64,000 nucleotides of DNA from Chryseotalea sp. WA131a (GTDB lineage Bacteria; Bacteroidota; Bacteroidia; Cytophagales; Cyclobacteriaceae): NCBI GenBank assembly GCA_025370075.1, contig CP073016.1, positions 2,294,001-2,358,000 of the forward strand, in the 5' to 3' direction. Within the stretch, counting starts at the first letter, position 1, and the number at the start of each line of letters is the position of its first letter. The translations under genes were made by a program, and so were the position numbers. Under the pieces are notes generated by a model that did no database searches, had not been told where the DNA came from, and saw only the letters and a program-made list of their open reading frames with translations. Shown here one piece after another: positions 41,697-52,250 of this stretch.

Positions 41697-44600
41697 ATGA
41701 AAAAATTACTTTACCACGCCATCTCGCTACTTTGTGTATGGATTGGATTCGATGTCCAATATTGTCGTGCGCAGGGCGAGGCATCCACTTATTTTAATGT
41801 TTTCGTTCCACCCAACAACGACCCTGTTAAGCGTAATGTATGTTTAGTGGTAACGGCAATCTTTGACGATACCCATTTTGAAATTGAAGATGATGGAGCG
41901 GATGGTGATACCGATGATTCTACATCAGGAACATTGTCCAAGGGCCAATCTTACATCTTGTACATTGCAGACAATGGCATTAATGATGATGCCCGCTATG
42001 CTTCGGGCGGAGTATGGAAACAGGACGGAGATTATTTTTTTGTGAAATCCAATAAAAATGTTTTGGTATCACAATCTACTAATAGTGATTGGCAACATGA
42101 TTTTGTGCCATCGATCGGCCAAAAAGGGATTGGTGAAAAGTTCATCGTCTATGCTCCGCAAACCAGCTAGTTCTAAAAGAGACCTCAATACATTTGTGTA
42201 TCAAGATTCTACCCTCGTCACCATCAAAAGGATTTCCACTAGCCCTACCACACTCTCAGGTTATACCAACTATCAACTACGAAAATGCAATCGTTGTTGG
42301 CACTCAGCTCCTTAATAGAGGCCAAGACATTATCTACTTCAAAACGCTAGGTAGAGATGTAATGGAAACAGGACATACCTATATGGTAGAATCCTCTAAA
42401 CCCATCACGCTGCAATATGGTGCCTTGTTTGGAAATGAAAGAGATGGTGGAGGCAATGTGCCTTCCAGCAATGGAAGCTCTGCAGGTGATTTGTTTTATT
42501 TCGCTGTCCCCTACCAGAGCAGTGGAGAGCAAGAAATACGGGTGGTTTCGTGGGATGATAGCAATGCAATAAAACTAGAACGGTACAGTGCTGGCAATTG
42601 GATTACAGTAAAAACATGGAATCTAAACAAAAATGGTTTTTCAGACTGGGTTGGCAAATCCAATGGAAATGTATCTTACCCTACTGTATTTCGCATTACC
42701 GGAACCACTGGAAAGCGAGTGAGTGTGTTCGAAGCGAATTGGCTTGAAACCGGTAACCCGGGTACCTCTGATATTGGTTCGATGCTCTCATCAGAAAACG
42801 GAACTTCGGCAGGTAAAAAGTTTATTGCGTACATCGCCCCTCCGGGAAATGAACACAATGTACGAAACCCCTTTACCGGAGCTCTGTTTAATCAGCAATT
42901 GAGCCATCTCTACATATCCTCACGAACAGGTGCAAAGGTTACGGTTAAAGATGCTTACACCAATGGAAAAGATTTTTTCAGAACATATGATATTTCTCCC
43001 GAACGCTACATCGATTGTTATCTAACCCTGCAGGATTGGAAGAATATTTATAACGGAACAGGCACTATTGCCGGAGGGCCTGAGCGCCCGTACTTAATTG
43101 TAGAATCGGATAAACCCGTCAGTGTTTTCAATACCAACTTTAACGACAATTGGATGACCTACTTGGGAACGGCTCAGTCGCAGGAATTTTCTTTGAAAAC
43201 CAATATGCCGCCTTATGCTGTTATTCCTGGAGACACGTCAGCCATCGTAACCCAAGTGGTTGTTCAAACCCAATCACCAATAAACAACGCAAGTGCAACG
43301 ATGCAAGTAGAAGGTAATGTGCAGGTCATATCATCCGTATTCAATAGCCCCTCCGGAACCGTTCAACATGCAGCGATTAGCGATGATTCAAAAACAGCAA
43401 CCTTTACTAATCTGCCAGCTATCCCATCCAGCCAAACGTATTCATTTACAACTTCAGTGATGGCAACAGTCTCGAACAACCAAGGAAATTTATTCATAGG
43501 CAATTCAGTGGGCACGATTACTGCACAAGTAACTGGCACCGTAGATGGCATTACCTTACAGGCTGTTTCATCAGAAGGGATTTTCATTAACTCTTCCGAC
43601 CAAAGTCAATTGTTGTTTTCAAAGTCTACGGATTCCGCTTGGGATAATTTACTGACAGACTCATGGACGGTTAGCCTCGTTGACTATAACAACGATAACT
43701 GGGACGACATTTTTATAAGCGATCGTGATAAACTAAAAAGCAACCACCTGTTTCGAAACAATGGAAATAAAACCTTTACCAAAATTACTTCGGGCGATTT
43801 AGTTACAGATGCCGCCATTAGCATTTCAAGTAGCTGGGCAGATATTGACAATGATGGGGACTTGGATGCGTTAGTGGTAAACAACACAGAAAAACCAAAT
43901 GGATTGTATATCAATAACGGCAATGGAACCTTCACTAAAAAGAAAGATGCAGGATTTCTTCAGCAACCTGCTTATTACCACAATGCCAACTGGGTAGATT
44001 ATGACAAGGATGGATTGATAGATTTGTTTCTTTGCAACTACTGGCCAACAAAATTCAACGAACTTTGGCATAACGATGGAAATGGAAATTTCTCCCTTCA
44101 GACTAACTCCGTTCTTTCGCAAACCCCGGGCAATTCGGTAAGTGCCAGCTGGGCTGATTATGACAACGATGGGTGGGTAGATGTTTTTTTACCTAACAAT
44201 AAAAACGGAAAAAATAGTTTATTCCGCAACAAGGGCAACGGTCAATTTGAGTCAGTTAACAATATTATTTCGCAAGAAGGTGGCTACTCTGTGGCCAGTT
44301 GCTGGGGCGATATCGATGGAAATGGGTATGCTGATTTATTTGTTTCAAATGCATCCGCTAAAAATAATTACCTGTATTTAAATCAAGGAAACGGCATCTT
44401 CAGCAAAGTTACCGTATCTGAAGTGGTTAGCAACGGGGGACATTCGCATGGATGTAGTTTTGCCGATATAGATAACGATGGTGACCTCGATCTGTATGTG
44501 AACAATGACACTGGTGACAAGTTTCTATATCTCAACAACGGTAGCGGATCATTTACCAGGAGAACGAACGAAGCGATTACCGTAAACTATGGTAATGCCA

Positions 44601-46330
44601 TGGGGCATGCATGGGCCGATTTAGACAAAGATGGAGACCTTGATTTATTTAGTGTTACCCATAGCAAACAACCTAATTACCTTTTTTGGAACAATGGAAA
44701 TACCAATCGGTGGCTCTATACAAAATTGGTTGGAGAGCGTTCAAATAAATCAGCTGTTGGCGCAAAGCTGCGCATAAAAAGCAATGGACGTTGGCAAATG
44801 AAAGAAGTTACCAGCTCAACAGGAATTGGTGGCCAAGGTAGCTATCGGAATCATTTTGGACTTGGGTCATCATCAATGGCAGACTCATTGATGATCCATT
44901 GGCCTTCCGGGTTCACTCAAATCATTACCAATTTAGCAGCCAATCAAAATTTGGTTATCACCGAAGAAGCGGGAAGTTTGGTACAAGCAACTTTTTATGT
45001 TGATTCAAATAACAACTGTGTTAGAGATTCAGGAGAAATACCTTTAGTCAATCAATCTATTCTGGTGAATCCGTTGAATCTTACACTTTTTACCAATGCC
45101 AATGGTAATATAACTTCAAAACTAGCTCCGGGCAATTACACATTACGGTTTATCAATAATGCCAACTACGAAGCAACTTGTATGGGATCGTTAAATGTAA
45201 CCATTTCTGCTTCTGGGCAGACCATACAATTAGGTGAAATTGGTATCAAGCCACTGTGCAATTGCGTTGATGCCAGTATTGCCTTATTTACTACCTCTTT
45301 ACGGAGAGGATTTGGTCAAGATCATTTCGCGCAAGTATTAAATATTGGGAACCAAGAAGCCGCTGATATTGAAGTAAAAATAACAGCGCCCCAAAACCTT
45401 CCCTTCAAAAAGGCTGAACCCGCATGGAACAAACGCCAAGCGAACGGAAGTGACTATGAGTACTTTTGGAACTATTCGCAATTGGCCGCTAACGAAACAC
45501 AAACCATTAAAATCAGAGATAGCGTAACCCTCAATCTAATGGTGGGCGATGAAATAGTGGTGAAGGGTGAAATCACAACCACGAGTAGCGAACCCAATAC
45601 GCAAAACAACCTATCCATAACAAATCATACAATCGTTGGATCAATTGATCCAAACATCCTGATTGCTTCACCGAAAGGGCAAGGCCCCGAACATTTAATA
45701 CTGGCTGGCCAACCAATTACCTATCAGATACACTTTGAAAATTTTGGAAATCATGAGACGTCTTTTGTTACACTCATCGATACACTTTCTTCACTAATGG
45801 ATCTGCAAAGCCTATCCAATATCCATTCCAGTCATGAAGGGTTAAGAATGAGCCTTCAAGGCAATGTATTAATTTTTCGTTTTCCCAAAATAAATCTTAC
45901 TCCGGCCAGCATTGATTCGATTCAAAGTAAAGGTTTTGTAGAATTTCAAGTCCGTACGAGAAATGATGCAAGTGGAGTGATTTACAATAGGGCTAGCATC
46001 CTCTTTGATTACAATGAACCTATCATTACAAATACCGAAATGCACACGGTTTTCAACAATCTATCCTCTAGACCTGGAACACTACTTCTTTTCCCAAATC
46101 CGGTTCATGAAAATCACAGCACCGTCATCATCAAACCTGAAAAAGAATCGGAAATAAATATTTTGGAAACTGTGGTAATGGATCTACAAGGAAACATACG
46201 AAAGAGAATAGAAGCTAACATCTCATTTTTAACATTGGATGTAAGTGATTTGCCCAACGGGGTGTATGTTACTCAGGTGCGCAGCATTGATGGAAAAACC
46301 TACTCAGGCAGGTTGATCATTCTTAAGTAA
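41697..46330 (+). CDS. Giant T9SS-exported surface protein with FG-GAP/VCBS repeats, two frameshifts
   Basis: Rejoined length is about 1540 aa. It has a signal peptide, an N-terminal beta region of about 600 residues, then six or seven FG-GAP/VCBS-type repeats with calcium-like loops (DYNNDNWDD, DIDNDGDLD, DYDKDGLID, DIDNDGDLD), an ASPIC/UnbV domain (VGAKLRIKSNGRW to MIHWPSG), repeat domains similar to secreted-adhesin beta-sandwiches, and a type IX sorting domain (LFPNPVHENHS to SGRLIILK). The frame changes near 42166-42172 (YAPQTS to SSKRDLNTF) and near 42259-42266 (LSGYT to TINYENAIVVG); each needs one base removed. It is probably a cell-surface or matrix protein made with the polysaccharide. 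A strong terminator follows. Confidence 0.8.
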
Positions 46331-46353
46331 ATTATACTCAGATTACACTTCTA

Positions 46354-46386
46354 GACCCGAGAATTTTATCTCGGGTCTTTTGTTTT
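46354..46386 (+). terminator. Strong intrinsic terminator after the T9SS gene
   Basis: GACCCGAGA (46354-46362) and TCTCGGGTC (46369-46377) form a perfect 9-bp stem with a 6-nt loop, followed by TTTTGTTTTT. It separates the surface-protein gene from the polysaccharide operon, which therefore needs its own promoter. Confidence 0.92.
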
Positions 46387-46412
46387 TCAGCCTATTTCTA
46401 TGATTCGATATA

Positions 46413-46514
46413 ATCCTGCGCATGGAAAAAATTTCCACTGCGTGGAAAGCAACCTAATGGTTCAGTTAGAGAGCATTCGTTATCAATTAGTTATGCATTG
46501 GCATCAACTTGGAA
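46413..46514 (+). promoter_or_regulatory. Tandem operator pair and sigma-54-like promoter of the polysaccharide export operon
   Basis: Sites ATCCTGCGCATGGAA (46413-46427) and TTCCACTGCGTGGAA (46433-46447) have centres 20 bp apart. TGGCATCAACTTGGAA (46499-46514) has a good -24 (TGGCAT) and a -12 with two mismatches. The -12 position is 73 bp from the proximal centre, and the predicted start point (about 46525) is 14 nt before ATG 46539. Confidence 0.65.
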
Positions 46515-46538
46515 CAAGTGTCGAAAAAACAAAAGCCT

Positions 46539-46976
46539 ATGGAATCATATACCAACTTAAAAATTTTTTTAGTAGATGACGAGCCTTTTCATTCTGCCCT
46601 TGTAGAGCAACAGCTGAATAACTTGGGCTACAAAAACATTCATACTTTCCTGTCAGGAACCGATTGCCTAAATCATATCAATGAAAATCCGGACATCATT
46701 CTCCTGGATTACAATATGGAGGGTCATTCTGGATTTGAGGTTTTAACAAAAATAAAACGATTCGATCCGAACATTTTTGTAGTAATGCTTTCGGGGCAAG
46801 AAGATTTAGAAACTGCCGTGAGCTGTTTAAAATACGGAGCATTCGATTACATCGTAAAAAATAACGATACGGGAAAAAAAATCGATTATGTTCTTCAGCG
46901 CATTGCGGTTATACGACAAGAACTGGATAAGGAAAATCAACCAACGTGGAAAAAATTTATAATGACATTAATATGA
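46539..46976 (+). CDS. Single receiver-domain response regulator
   Basis: A receiver domain of about 145 aa with no output domain: FLVDDEPFHSALVEQQL, phospho-Asp in IILLDYNMEGHSGFE, conserved Ser/Thr in VVMLSGQED and Lys in YIVKNNDTG. An in-frame TTG exists at 46509, but Met at 46539 fits both the domain start and the predicted promoter. It overlaps the Wza-like gene by 4 bp (ATGA). As the first gene of the polysaccharide operon it may control enzyme activity or drain phosphate from the relay. Confidence 0.85.
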   Translation: MESYTNLKIFLVDDEPFHSALVEQQLNNLGYKNIHTFLSGTDCLNHINENPDIILLDYNMEGHSGFEVLTKIKRFDPNIFVVMLSGQEDLETAVSCLKYGAFDYIVKNNDTGKKIDYVLQRIAVIRQELDKENQPTWKKFIMTLI

Positions 46977-47727
46977 GTCTTTCCAAATCCATCATCCTAT
47001 TGTTTTGGATAGCCGCTATCTTACTATCGTCATGCAAAACACAAAATGTATTCGAGTCTAAAAGAAGTAAAAAGTCAAAACTCTCAGAGTTAGATAGTTC
47101 ATTCCATTACAACTCAACCTACGAGCACATTATTCAAAAAGACGATAAAGTAAGCATTAGCGTTTGGGGTCAGGATGAATTGAGTGTTGGTTCTTCGTAT
47201 GGGATATACAATTCCAATGAAGTATATGGAAAGTGGTTGCTCGTTGACCAACTAGGCAAGATTGAAATTCCTAAATACGGTTCTTTAAAAGTGGAGGGCC
47301 TCACCGTGCCCAAATTGAAAGATACACTAAAAACGATCTATAAAATTGGATTGTGAACGCGGTTGTAGATGTAAAAATATTAAACAAACAAATTACTGTA
47401 ATGGGCGAGGTGCGAAACCCCTCTGTAGTGCAAGTGGATAAAGACCGGAACACCTTACTGGAAATGATCTCGCGCACGGGTGGATTTGAGTTTTATGCCA
47501 ACCTTAAATCGATAAAGATTTTACGCCAGCAAGGCCTGCACGTAAAAGTCGCCAAAATTGACCTAACCAAATCGGGCAATTATCAATTCAAGAATATCCA
47601 GCTCTATCCCGGTGATATTGTTATCGTTCCGTCTAAGCGGCATAAGACATTTGATAAGCGAATCTCAACGATCATACCGTTTACCTCCACCATTACTGCG
47701 GCCGCCATACTTATGGGCGCTTTTTAG
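46973..47727 (+). CDS. Wza-like polysaccharide export lipoprotein, frameshifted
   Basis: An outer-membrane polysaccharide export protein of about 250 aa when rejoined. A lipoprotein signal (LLFWIAAILLSSC) is followed by a poly-export domain (YEHIIQKDDKVSISVWGQDELS, YGKWLLVDQLGKIEIPKYGSLKVEGLTVPKLKDTLK) and a SLBB domain (ITVMGEVRNPSVVQVDKDRNTLLEMISRTGGF). The frame stops at TGA after YKIGL; adding one A to the AAAA run at 47342-47345 gives YKNWIVNAVVDVKI and joins the parts. The start at 46973 (ATGAGTCTTTCC) overlaps the receiver gene. It is smaller than Wza, as in other Bacteroidota. Confidence 0.85.
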
Positions 47728-47728
47728 T

Positions 47729-49918
47729 ATGGAAGAAAATTTAAGATTAATCAAACCGTATTTAAGAGGTTTCCCTCTAATCCTTTTTGCCATGATTGTG
47801 GCAATGCTAGGCGCACGCAAATACCTCACGTACGTCACGCCCATGTATGAGAGCACAGTAAAACTAAAGTTAGCAGATGTAAGCGAAGGTGTGCCTAGCA
47901 GTAATTTGTTTAAAGACCTGGATGTTTTTGCTACCTCTAATAAAATCACTGCTGAAATAGAAGTGATAAAATCGAGTGTACTGATTAATAAAGTATTGGA
48001 TAATCTTGATTTTGACCTAGAAGTATACCGAATCGGACAAGTAAGAAAAGTAGAATTATATCATCAATCACCTTTTATCATTCAAGGAAAATTTACCAAC
48101 CCCAAAGCGTATGATCAGCGTTTTCTTTTACAAGTTCACTCATTAAAAAAATTTACACTAACATGTTCCGCTTCGGGAGAGATAAAGCAGGGCACATTTG
48201 GTCAGCAGTTGGAACTTCGTTATGGGCAAGTGACGATTTCATTGAACCACTCAGTGATTTCAGCCAAAACTGATTTTTCTCTGGTTGACAACTACGAATT
48301 TGAGTTCCTAAGCCGAGAGAAACTGATTCGGAAGATAGCTTCCCATTTAGATGTAATCGCTGTTGATAAAGATGTTACAGTCATTCGGATTAATTTCAAA
48401 AGCCCAGTTGCAGAAAAGGCTTCGCGTTTGGTAAATCAAATAGCGGAAAGTTATATCACCGACTATATTGACACTAAGTACAGGGCTGCACAAGTTACGG
48501 TTCGATTTCTAAACGATCGTATCGATGAGATCGCTAAGAGGTTAGATCAATCTGAGGAAACGATTCAAAGATATCGAAGCGATCGAGACATCATCAATAT
48601 ACATCAAGAAACAGAAACCGACCTTAGAAAAATTGCACAGCTTAAAATTCAATTTGCAAATGTTAAAATGAACCTTAGTGCCATCAGTGAATTGGATTCC
48701 TACATTCAAGCTGGGAAAAGTGATTTTTTAGCACTCGCCCCAAATTTCGAAGCCTTTACTGACCTTCTATCGACCGAAATCATAAAAAAAATGAAGCAGT
48801 TACAAGCGGATAAGAAAGACCTACTCATAACATTTACACCAGAGGACGAGCGGGTGAAAGTAATTGACTCAAAAATAAAAGATTTAAGTAATTACTTAAT
48901 TGAAAGCATAGGCAACACCCACAAAAATCTGCAGACCAAGCACAACCGACTTGAAAAGGAAATTGAAGAGGCAGAAAAAGTTTTTATTGGTATTCCGGAA
49001 AAAGAGAAAATGCTTACCATACTTAACCGCGAATTTGAAATCTATCAACGCTCTTACAATTTCTTGAACGAGAAAAAAATAGAGGCAGAGATTGCCCAAG
49101 CTGCAAAAATTGCATTTCATCGAATCATCTCACCCGCTCTGCCATCGTCCGTACCGGTATCGCCCAATCGGCCTATTACCATCATCGTTTCAAGTATTCT
49201 GGCCATGATTGGATCGATCCTGTTCATATTATTCATTCACTTGGCCAAAGCCAAAGTAAACGATGGCTACACTATCGAAAAAAATTCACTTATACCCATT
49301 GCTGCGCAAACTCCTTACTTACCCAATACAAAACAAAGAGAAGTACATTTCTTAAGAGAAGTCATTCAATTAGAAATGAAAGGTGTTCTTGAGAATAAAA
49401 AAATGATAGCCATCAGTTCGGGTAGTCATCAGGAGGGGAAAACTTTTCATGTTGAAAATTTAGCAAAAGCCTTTGCGCTACAAGGAAGAAAGGTTTTAGT
49501 CATAGATTTAAATGATCCTTTAGTAAAACGTGGATTCGCACCATCCATAGAATCAAATCTTGACTATCTCAATCTTAGCCAATTAAAATCAAGGCACTTA
49601 ACAAAAGTTTCCGTAGAGGAATACCTCAAAAGCTTTTTGAATGATTATCAGTTAATTCTGGTTGACAACGAACCCTTGGAAAGCGAAACATTGGGATTGA
49701 TGATGATGGGCTGCGCAGATGTTAATTTATTCATTTTAGATTCCAGAAAAACCCCTGCTCGGCAAATTGAAAAAATAGGATTGCTTCAAAAGGAATTTTC
49801 ATTACCCCATGTTTGGTTTGTTTTGAATCGAGCCGGATACAATCCAAATATACTCTTTGAAGTATGTACTTGGATTACTCAGATAACAAAGCCTTTACGA
49901 AGCGCCATCAAAAAATGA
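47729..49918 (+). CDS. Wzc-like polysaccharide co-polymerase with degenerate kinase domain
   Basis: About 729 aa from the ATG at 47729, which follows the Wza-like stop by one base. An N-terminal Wzz domain (membrane segment FPLILFAMIVAMLGARKYL), long coiled coils (IDEIAKRLDQSEETIQRYRSDRD), and a second membrane segment (ITIIVSSILAMIGSILFILFI) are followed by a BY-kinase-like domain. The P-loop reads SSGSHQEGKTF, the Walker A' region VLVIDLNDP and Walker B LILVDNEP; all differ from the usual SxGEGKS, DxDxR and DxPP forms. The C-terminus lacks a tyrosine cluster. It probably sets chain length and bridges to the outer membrane without normal autokinase control. Confidence 0.85.
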   Translation: MEENLRLIKPYLRGFPLILFAMIVAMLGARKYLTYVTPMYESTVKLKLADVSEGVPSSNLFKDLDVFATSNKITAEIEVIKSSVLINKVLDNLDFDLEVYRIGQVRKVELYHQSPFIIQGKFTNPKAYDQRFLLQVHSLKKFTLTCSASGEIKQGTFGQQLELRYGQVTISLNHSVISAKTDFSLVDNYEFEFLSREKLIRKIASHLDVIAVDKDVTVIRINFKSPVAEKASRLVNQIAESYITDYIDTKYRAAQVTVRFLNDRIDEIAKRLDQSEETIQRYRSDRDIINIHQETETDLRKIAQLKIQFANVKMNLSAISELDSYIQAGKSDFLALAPNFEAFTDLLSTEIIKKMKQLQADKKDLLITFTPEDERVKVIDSKIKDLSNYLIESIGNTHKNLQTKHNRLEKEIEEAEKVFIGIPEKEKMLTILNREFEIYQRSYNFLNEKKIEAEIAQAAKIAFHRIISPALPSSVPVSPNRPITIIVSSILAMIGSILFILFIHLAKAKVNDGYTIEKNSLIPIAAQTPYLPNTKQREVHFLREVIQLEMKGVLENKKMIAISSGSHQEGKTFHVENLAKAFALQGRKVLVIDLNDPLVKRGFAPSIESNLDYLNLSQLKSRHLTKVSVEEYLKSFLNDYQLILVDNEPLESETLGLMMMGCADVNLFILDSRKTPARQIEKIGLLQKEFSLPHVWFVLNRAGYNPNILFEVCTWITQITKPLRSAIKK

Positions 49919-51147
49919 AAATCCCTCTTAACTTTCTTAAAGAAAAAAGTACACTCGTACTTGTTGACCAAGCACTTGTTAGTGGATGCAGTTTTATTGC
50001 AACATTCGTGATTGCACGATTACTGACCATAGCTGATTTTGGTTTTTACTCAGCACTATTGTTAACAATATATCTTTTGGTGAGCGTTTGCAACGCATGG
50101 ATCATTCAACCCCTTCAGACCTCCTATGCCAAAGAACCACAAAAGGAAAGCTACCTCGGTTTCGCATTTTATGCACAAGTAGGTTTGTTAGTGATCATAA
50201 CCATCTCTGTGTTGACATTAACGCACTTTCAACTATTCTCCGATGTGATACCCGGGTGGCAAGCTATTTTCTTTATCAATGCATTTCTTATGCATGATTA
50301 TCTGCGGAAATGCTTTCTAGTGATCAATGCTGTTAAAAAAATCCTTTGGATGGACTTAGTGCTGTGCGTCATTCAAACAGTAGTATTGATCCTTTCTTTT
50401 TCATACACCACTATTCGTTTAACTACACTTATTTTGTACTTAGGATTCGCCTACACGTCTGCGGGAATAATTGGAATTTATTTCTTACAGCTAAACTCTT
50501 ATGAATTTCACCGTTGGAAGTTTTTTTTTCAGCATCACATCTACCAAGGTAAATGGTTATTCCTAACTGCTGTGGTGCAATGGTGGTCCAGTAATTTTTT
50601 TGCAGTAACCGCTGGTATAATTCTAGGCCCGCTGGCATTAGCAGCACTTAGGCTCGTGCAGTCATTGTTTGGAATACTGAATGTTGTTTTGCAGACCTAC
50701 GAGAATTATGCATTGCCGTTCGCATTTTCGTTGTATCAGCGATCAGCCGATGAATCCAAAAGGTACTTGAGAGACTTTAGCTTCAAGGGTGGTATCGTCA
50801 TGATGCTTGTTCTATCAATTCTATTCTTTTTCTCAAAAGAAATCATGCATGTAGCGGGAGGACAACAATATGATTCCTATGCATATCTGTTAAAGGGCAT
50901 GGCCTTGCTCTATTTGATCATCTTCGTTGGGTACCCAATTCGAATGGCTATTCGGATCAAAGAAATGAACCACTTAATCTTTATCGGCTATGTGCTTTCC
51001 TTCGTATTCAGTGCACTATTTGCAAAATTTCTTTTGAAGGAATACCAATTACTAGGGGCATTGATTGGCCTTATCGCCAATCAGTTAATTCTCCTCCTAT
51101 TTTGGCAATATAACTTAATCAAACATCACTATATTCTATGGAAATAA
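49915..51147 (+). CDS. Polysaccharide flippase (Wzx/MATE-like)
   Basis: About 410 aa from ATG 49915, which overlaps the Wzc-like stop (ATGA). It has some 12 membrane segments, beginning STLVLVDQALVSGCSFIATFVIARLLTIADFGFYSALLLTIYLLVS, typical of the Wzx family that flips lipid-linked repeat units. It shares operon, strand and overlap with the export genes and the following glycosyltransferase. Confidence 0.85.
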   Translation: MKIPLNFLKEKSTLVLVDQALVSGCSFIATFVIARLLTIADFGFYSALLLTIYLLVSVCNAWIIQPLQTSYAKEPQKESYLGFAFYAQVGLLVIITISVLTLTHFQLFSDVIPGWQAIFFINAFLMHDYLRKCFLVINAVKKILWMDLVLCVIQTVVLILSFSYTTIRLTTLILYLGFAYTSAGIIGIYFLQLNSYEFHRWKFFFQHHIYQGKWLFLTAVVQWWSSNFFAVTAGIILGPLALAALRLVQSLFGILNVVLQTYENYALPFAFSLYQRSADESKRYLRDFSFKGGIVMMLVLSILFFFSKEIMHVAGGQQYDSYAYLLKGMALLYLIIFVGYPIRMAIRIKEMNHLIFIGYVLSFVFSALFAKFLLKEYQLLGALIGLIANQLILLLFWQYNLIKHHYILWK

Positions 51148-52250
51148 TTCATGTAGTACTGGGCAAGGCCAACCCCGAGCGAATGAACGGGGTAAACAAA
51201 GTAGTTTATCAACTGGCTACTCGCCAAGCATCGCAAGGAAAAAAGGTAAGTCTTTGGGGCATTACACATACCCTGCAACACAATTACGGTGCGCGCAACT
51301 TTGCAACACGTCTTTACCAGGCATATCGCAATCCTTTTCAGCTGGATAAGCAACTGGTGGCTGATCTTACCGCAATGAAAGGGAAAGCTGTAATTCATTT
51401 ACATGGCGGGTGGATACCCGTTTTTGCTTCCTTGTCGTGGGAGTTAGCAAGGCTCGAAATTCCATTTGTACTTACACCTCATGGCGCTTACAATTTGATT
51501 GCGATGCAAAGAAGTAATTGGACAAAGAAAATATACTTTCAACTTTTCGAAAAGAAGCTACTGAAGCGCGCTGGTAAAATACACTGTATTGGTGAAAGTG
51601 AAGTAGATGGATTAAAGTCAATTTTTACGACAGACAAAACCTTTTTACTCCCGTACGGATTTGAAGGCACCAAAGCCATTCAACCGATTCGGCAAAAACA
51701 GAAAAGATTTGTTATAGGATTTGTGGGTAGGCTAGATATCTACACCAAGGGCCTTGACTTATTAGTGGACGCATTTAGTCAGCTTTATAAAGAGTATTCA
51801 GATAGTTCTCTGTGGATTGTGGGAGATAGCGGAGAACGAGTGCTATTGGAAAAGATGGTACAATCAAAAGGGCTCGAAAATAAAGTAGTACTATGGGGCA
51901 GCAAGTTTGGCAAAGATAAAGATGAGCTCATGCAACAAATGGATGTGTTTGTTCATCCTTCCAGAAACGAAGGCCTTCCATCATCGGTACTAGAAGCTGC
52001 TTCGCTTGGTGTGCCTTGCCTTGTATCCAAGGCTACCAACGTGGGTTCTTATGTTCTGCGTCATCAGGCTGGGTATGTCATCGACAATGAAAATTCTGAA
52101 CAGCTGCGTAAAAAGCTTGAGGTACTGTACTTAATAAAAAAATTAGATTCGTTAACTGAAATGGGAGCGGGTGCAAAAAAAATGGTAGAACAATCTTTTA
52201 GTTGGGATTCTATAGTTCGCGAATTTGATCAACTCTACCCCGTGGCATGA
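51138..52250 (+). CDS. GT4 glycosyltransferase
   Basis: A 370-aa GT-B enzyme. The N-terminal half has MNGVNKVVYQLATRQASQGKKVSLWGI and HLHGGWIPVFASLSWELARL. The C-terminal half has GFVGRLDIYTKGLDLLVDAF and the nucleotide-sugar motif HPSRNEGLPSSVLEAASLGVPCLVS (E-x7-E form). It overlaps the flippase end by 10 bp and the ligase start by 4 bp. The sugar is unknown. Confidence 0.9.
   Translation: MEIIHVVLGKANPERMNGVNKVVYQLATRQASQGKKVSLWGITHTLQHNYGARNFATRLYQAYRNPFQLDKQLVADLTAMKGKAVIHLHGGWIPVFASLSWELARLEIPFVLTPHGAYNLIAMQRSNWTKKIYFQLFEKKLLKRAGKIHCIGESEVDGLKSIFTTDKTFLLPYGFEGTKAIQPIRQKQKRFVIGFVGRLDIYTKGLDLLVDAFSQLYKEYSDSSLWIVGDSGERVLLEKMVQSKGLENKVVLWGSKFGKDKDELMQQMDVFVHPSRNEGLPSSVLEAASLGVPCLVSKATNVGSYVLRHQAGYVIDNENSEQLRKKLEVLYLIKKLDSLTEMGAGAKKMVEQSFSWDSIVREFDQLYPVA

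Noticed and set aside
42347..44122. Minus-strand ORFs opposite the T9SS gene
   Set aside because: Antisense shadows of a repeat-rich coding region.
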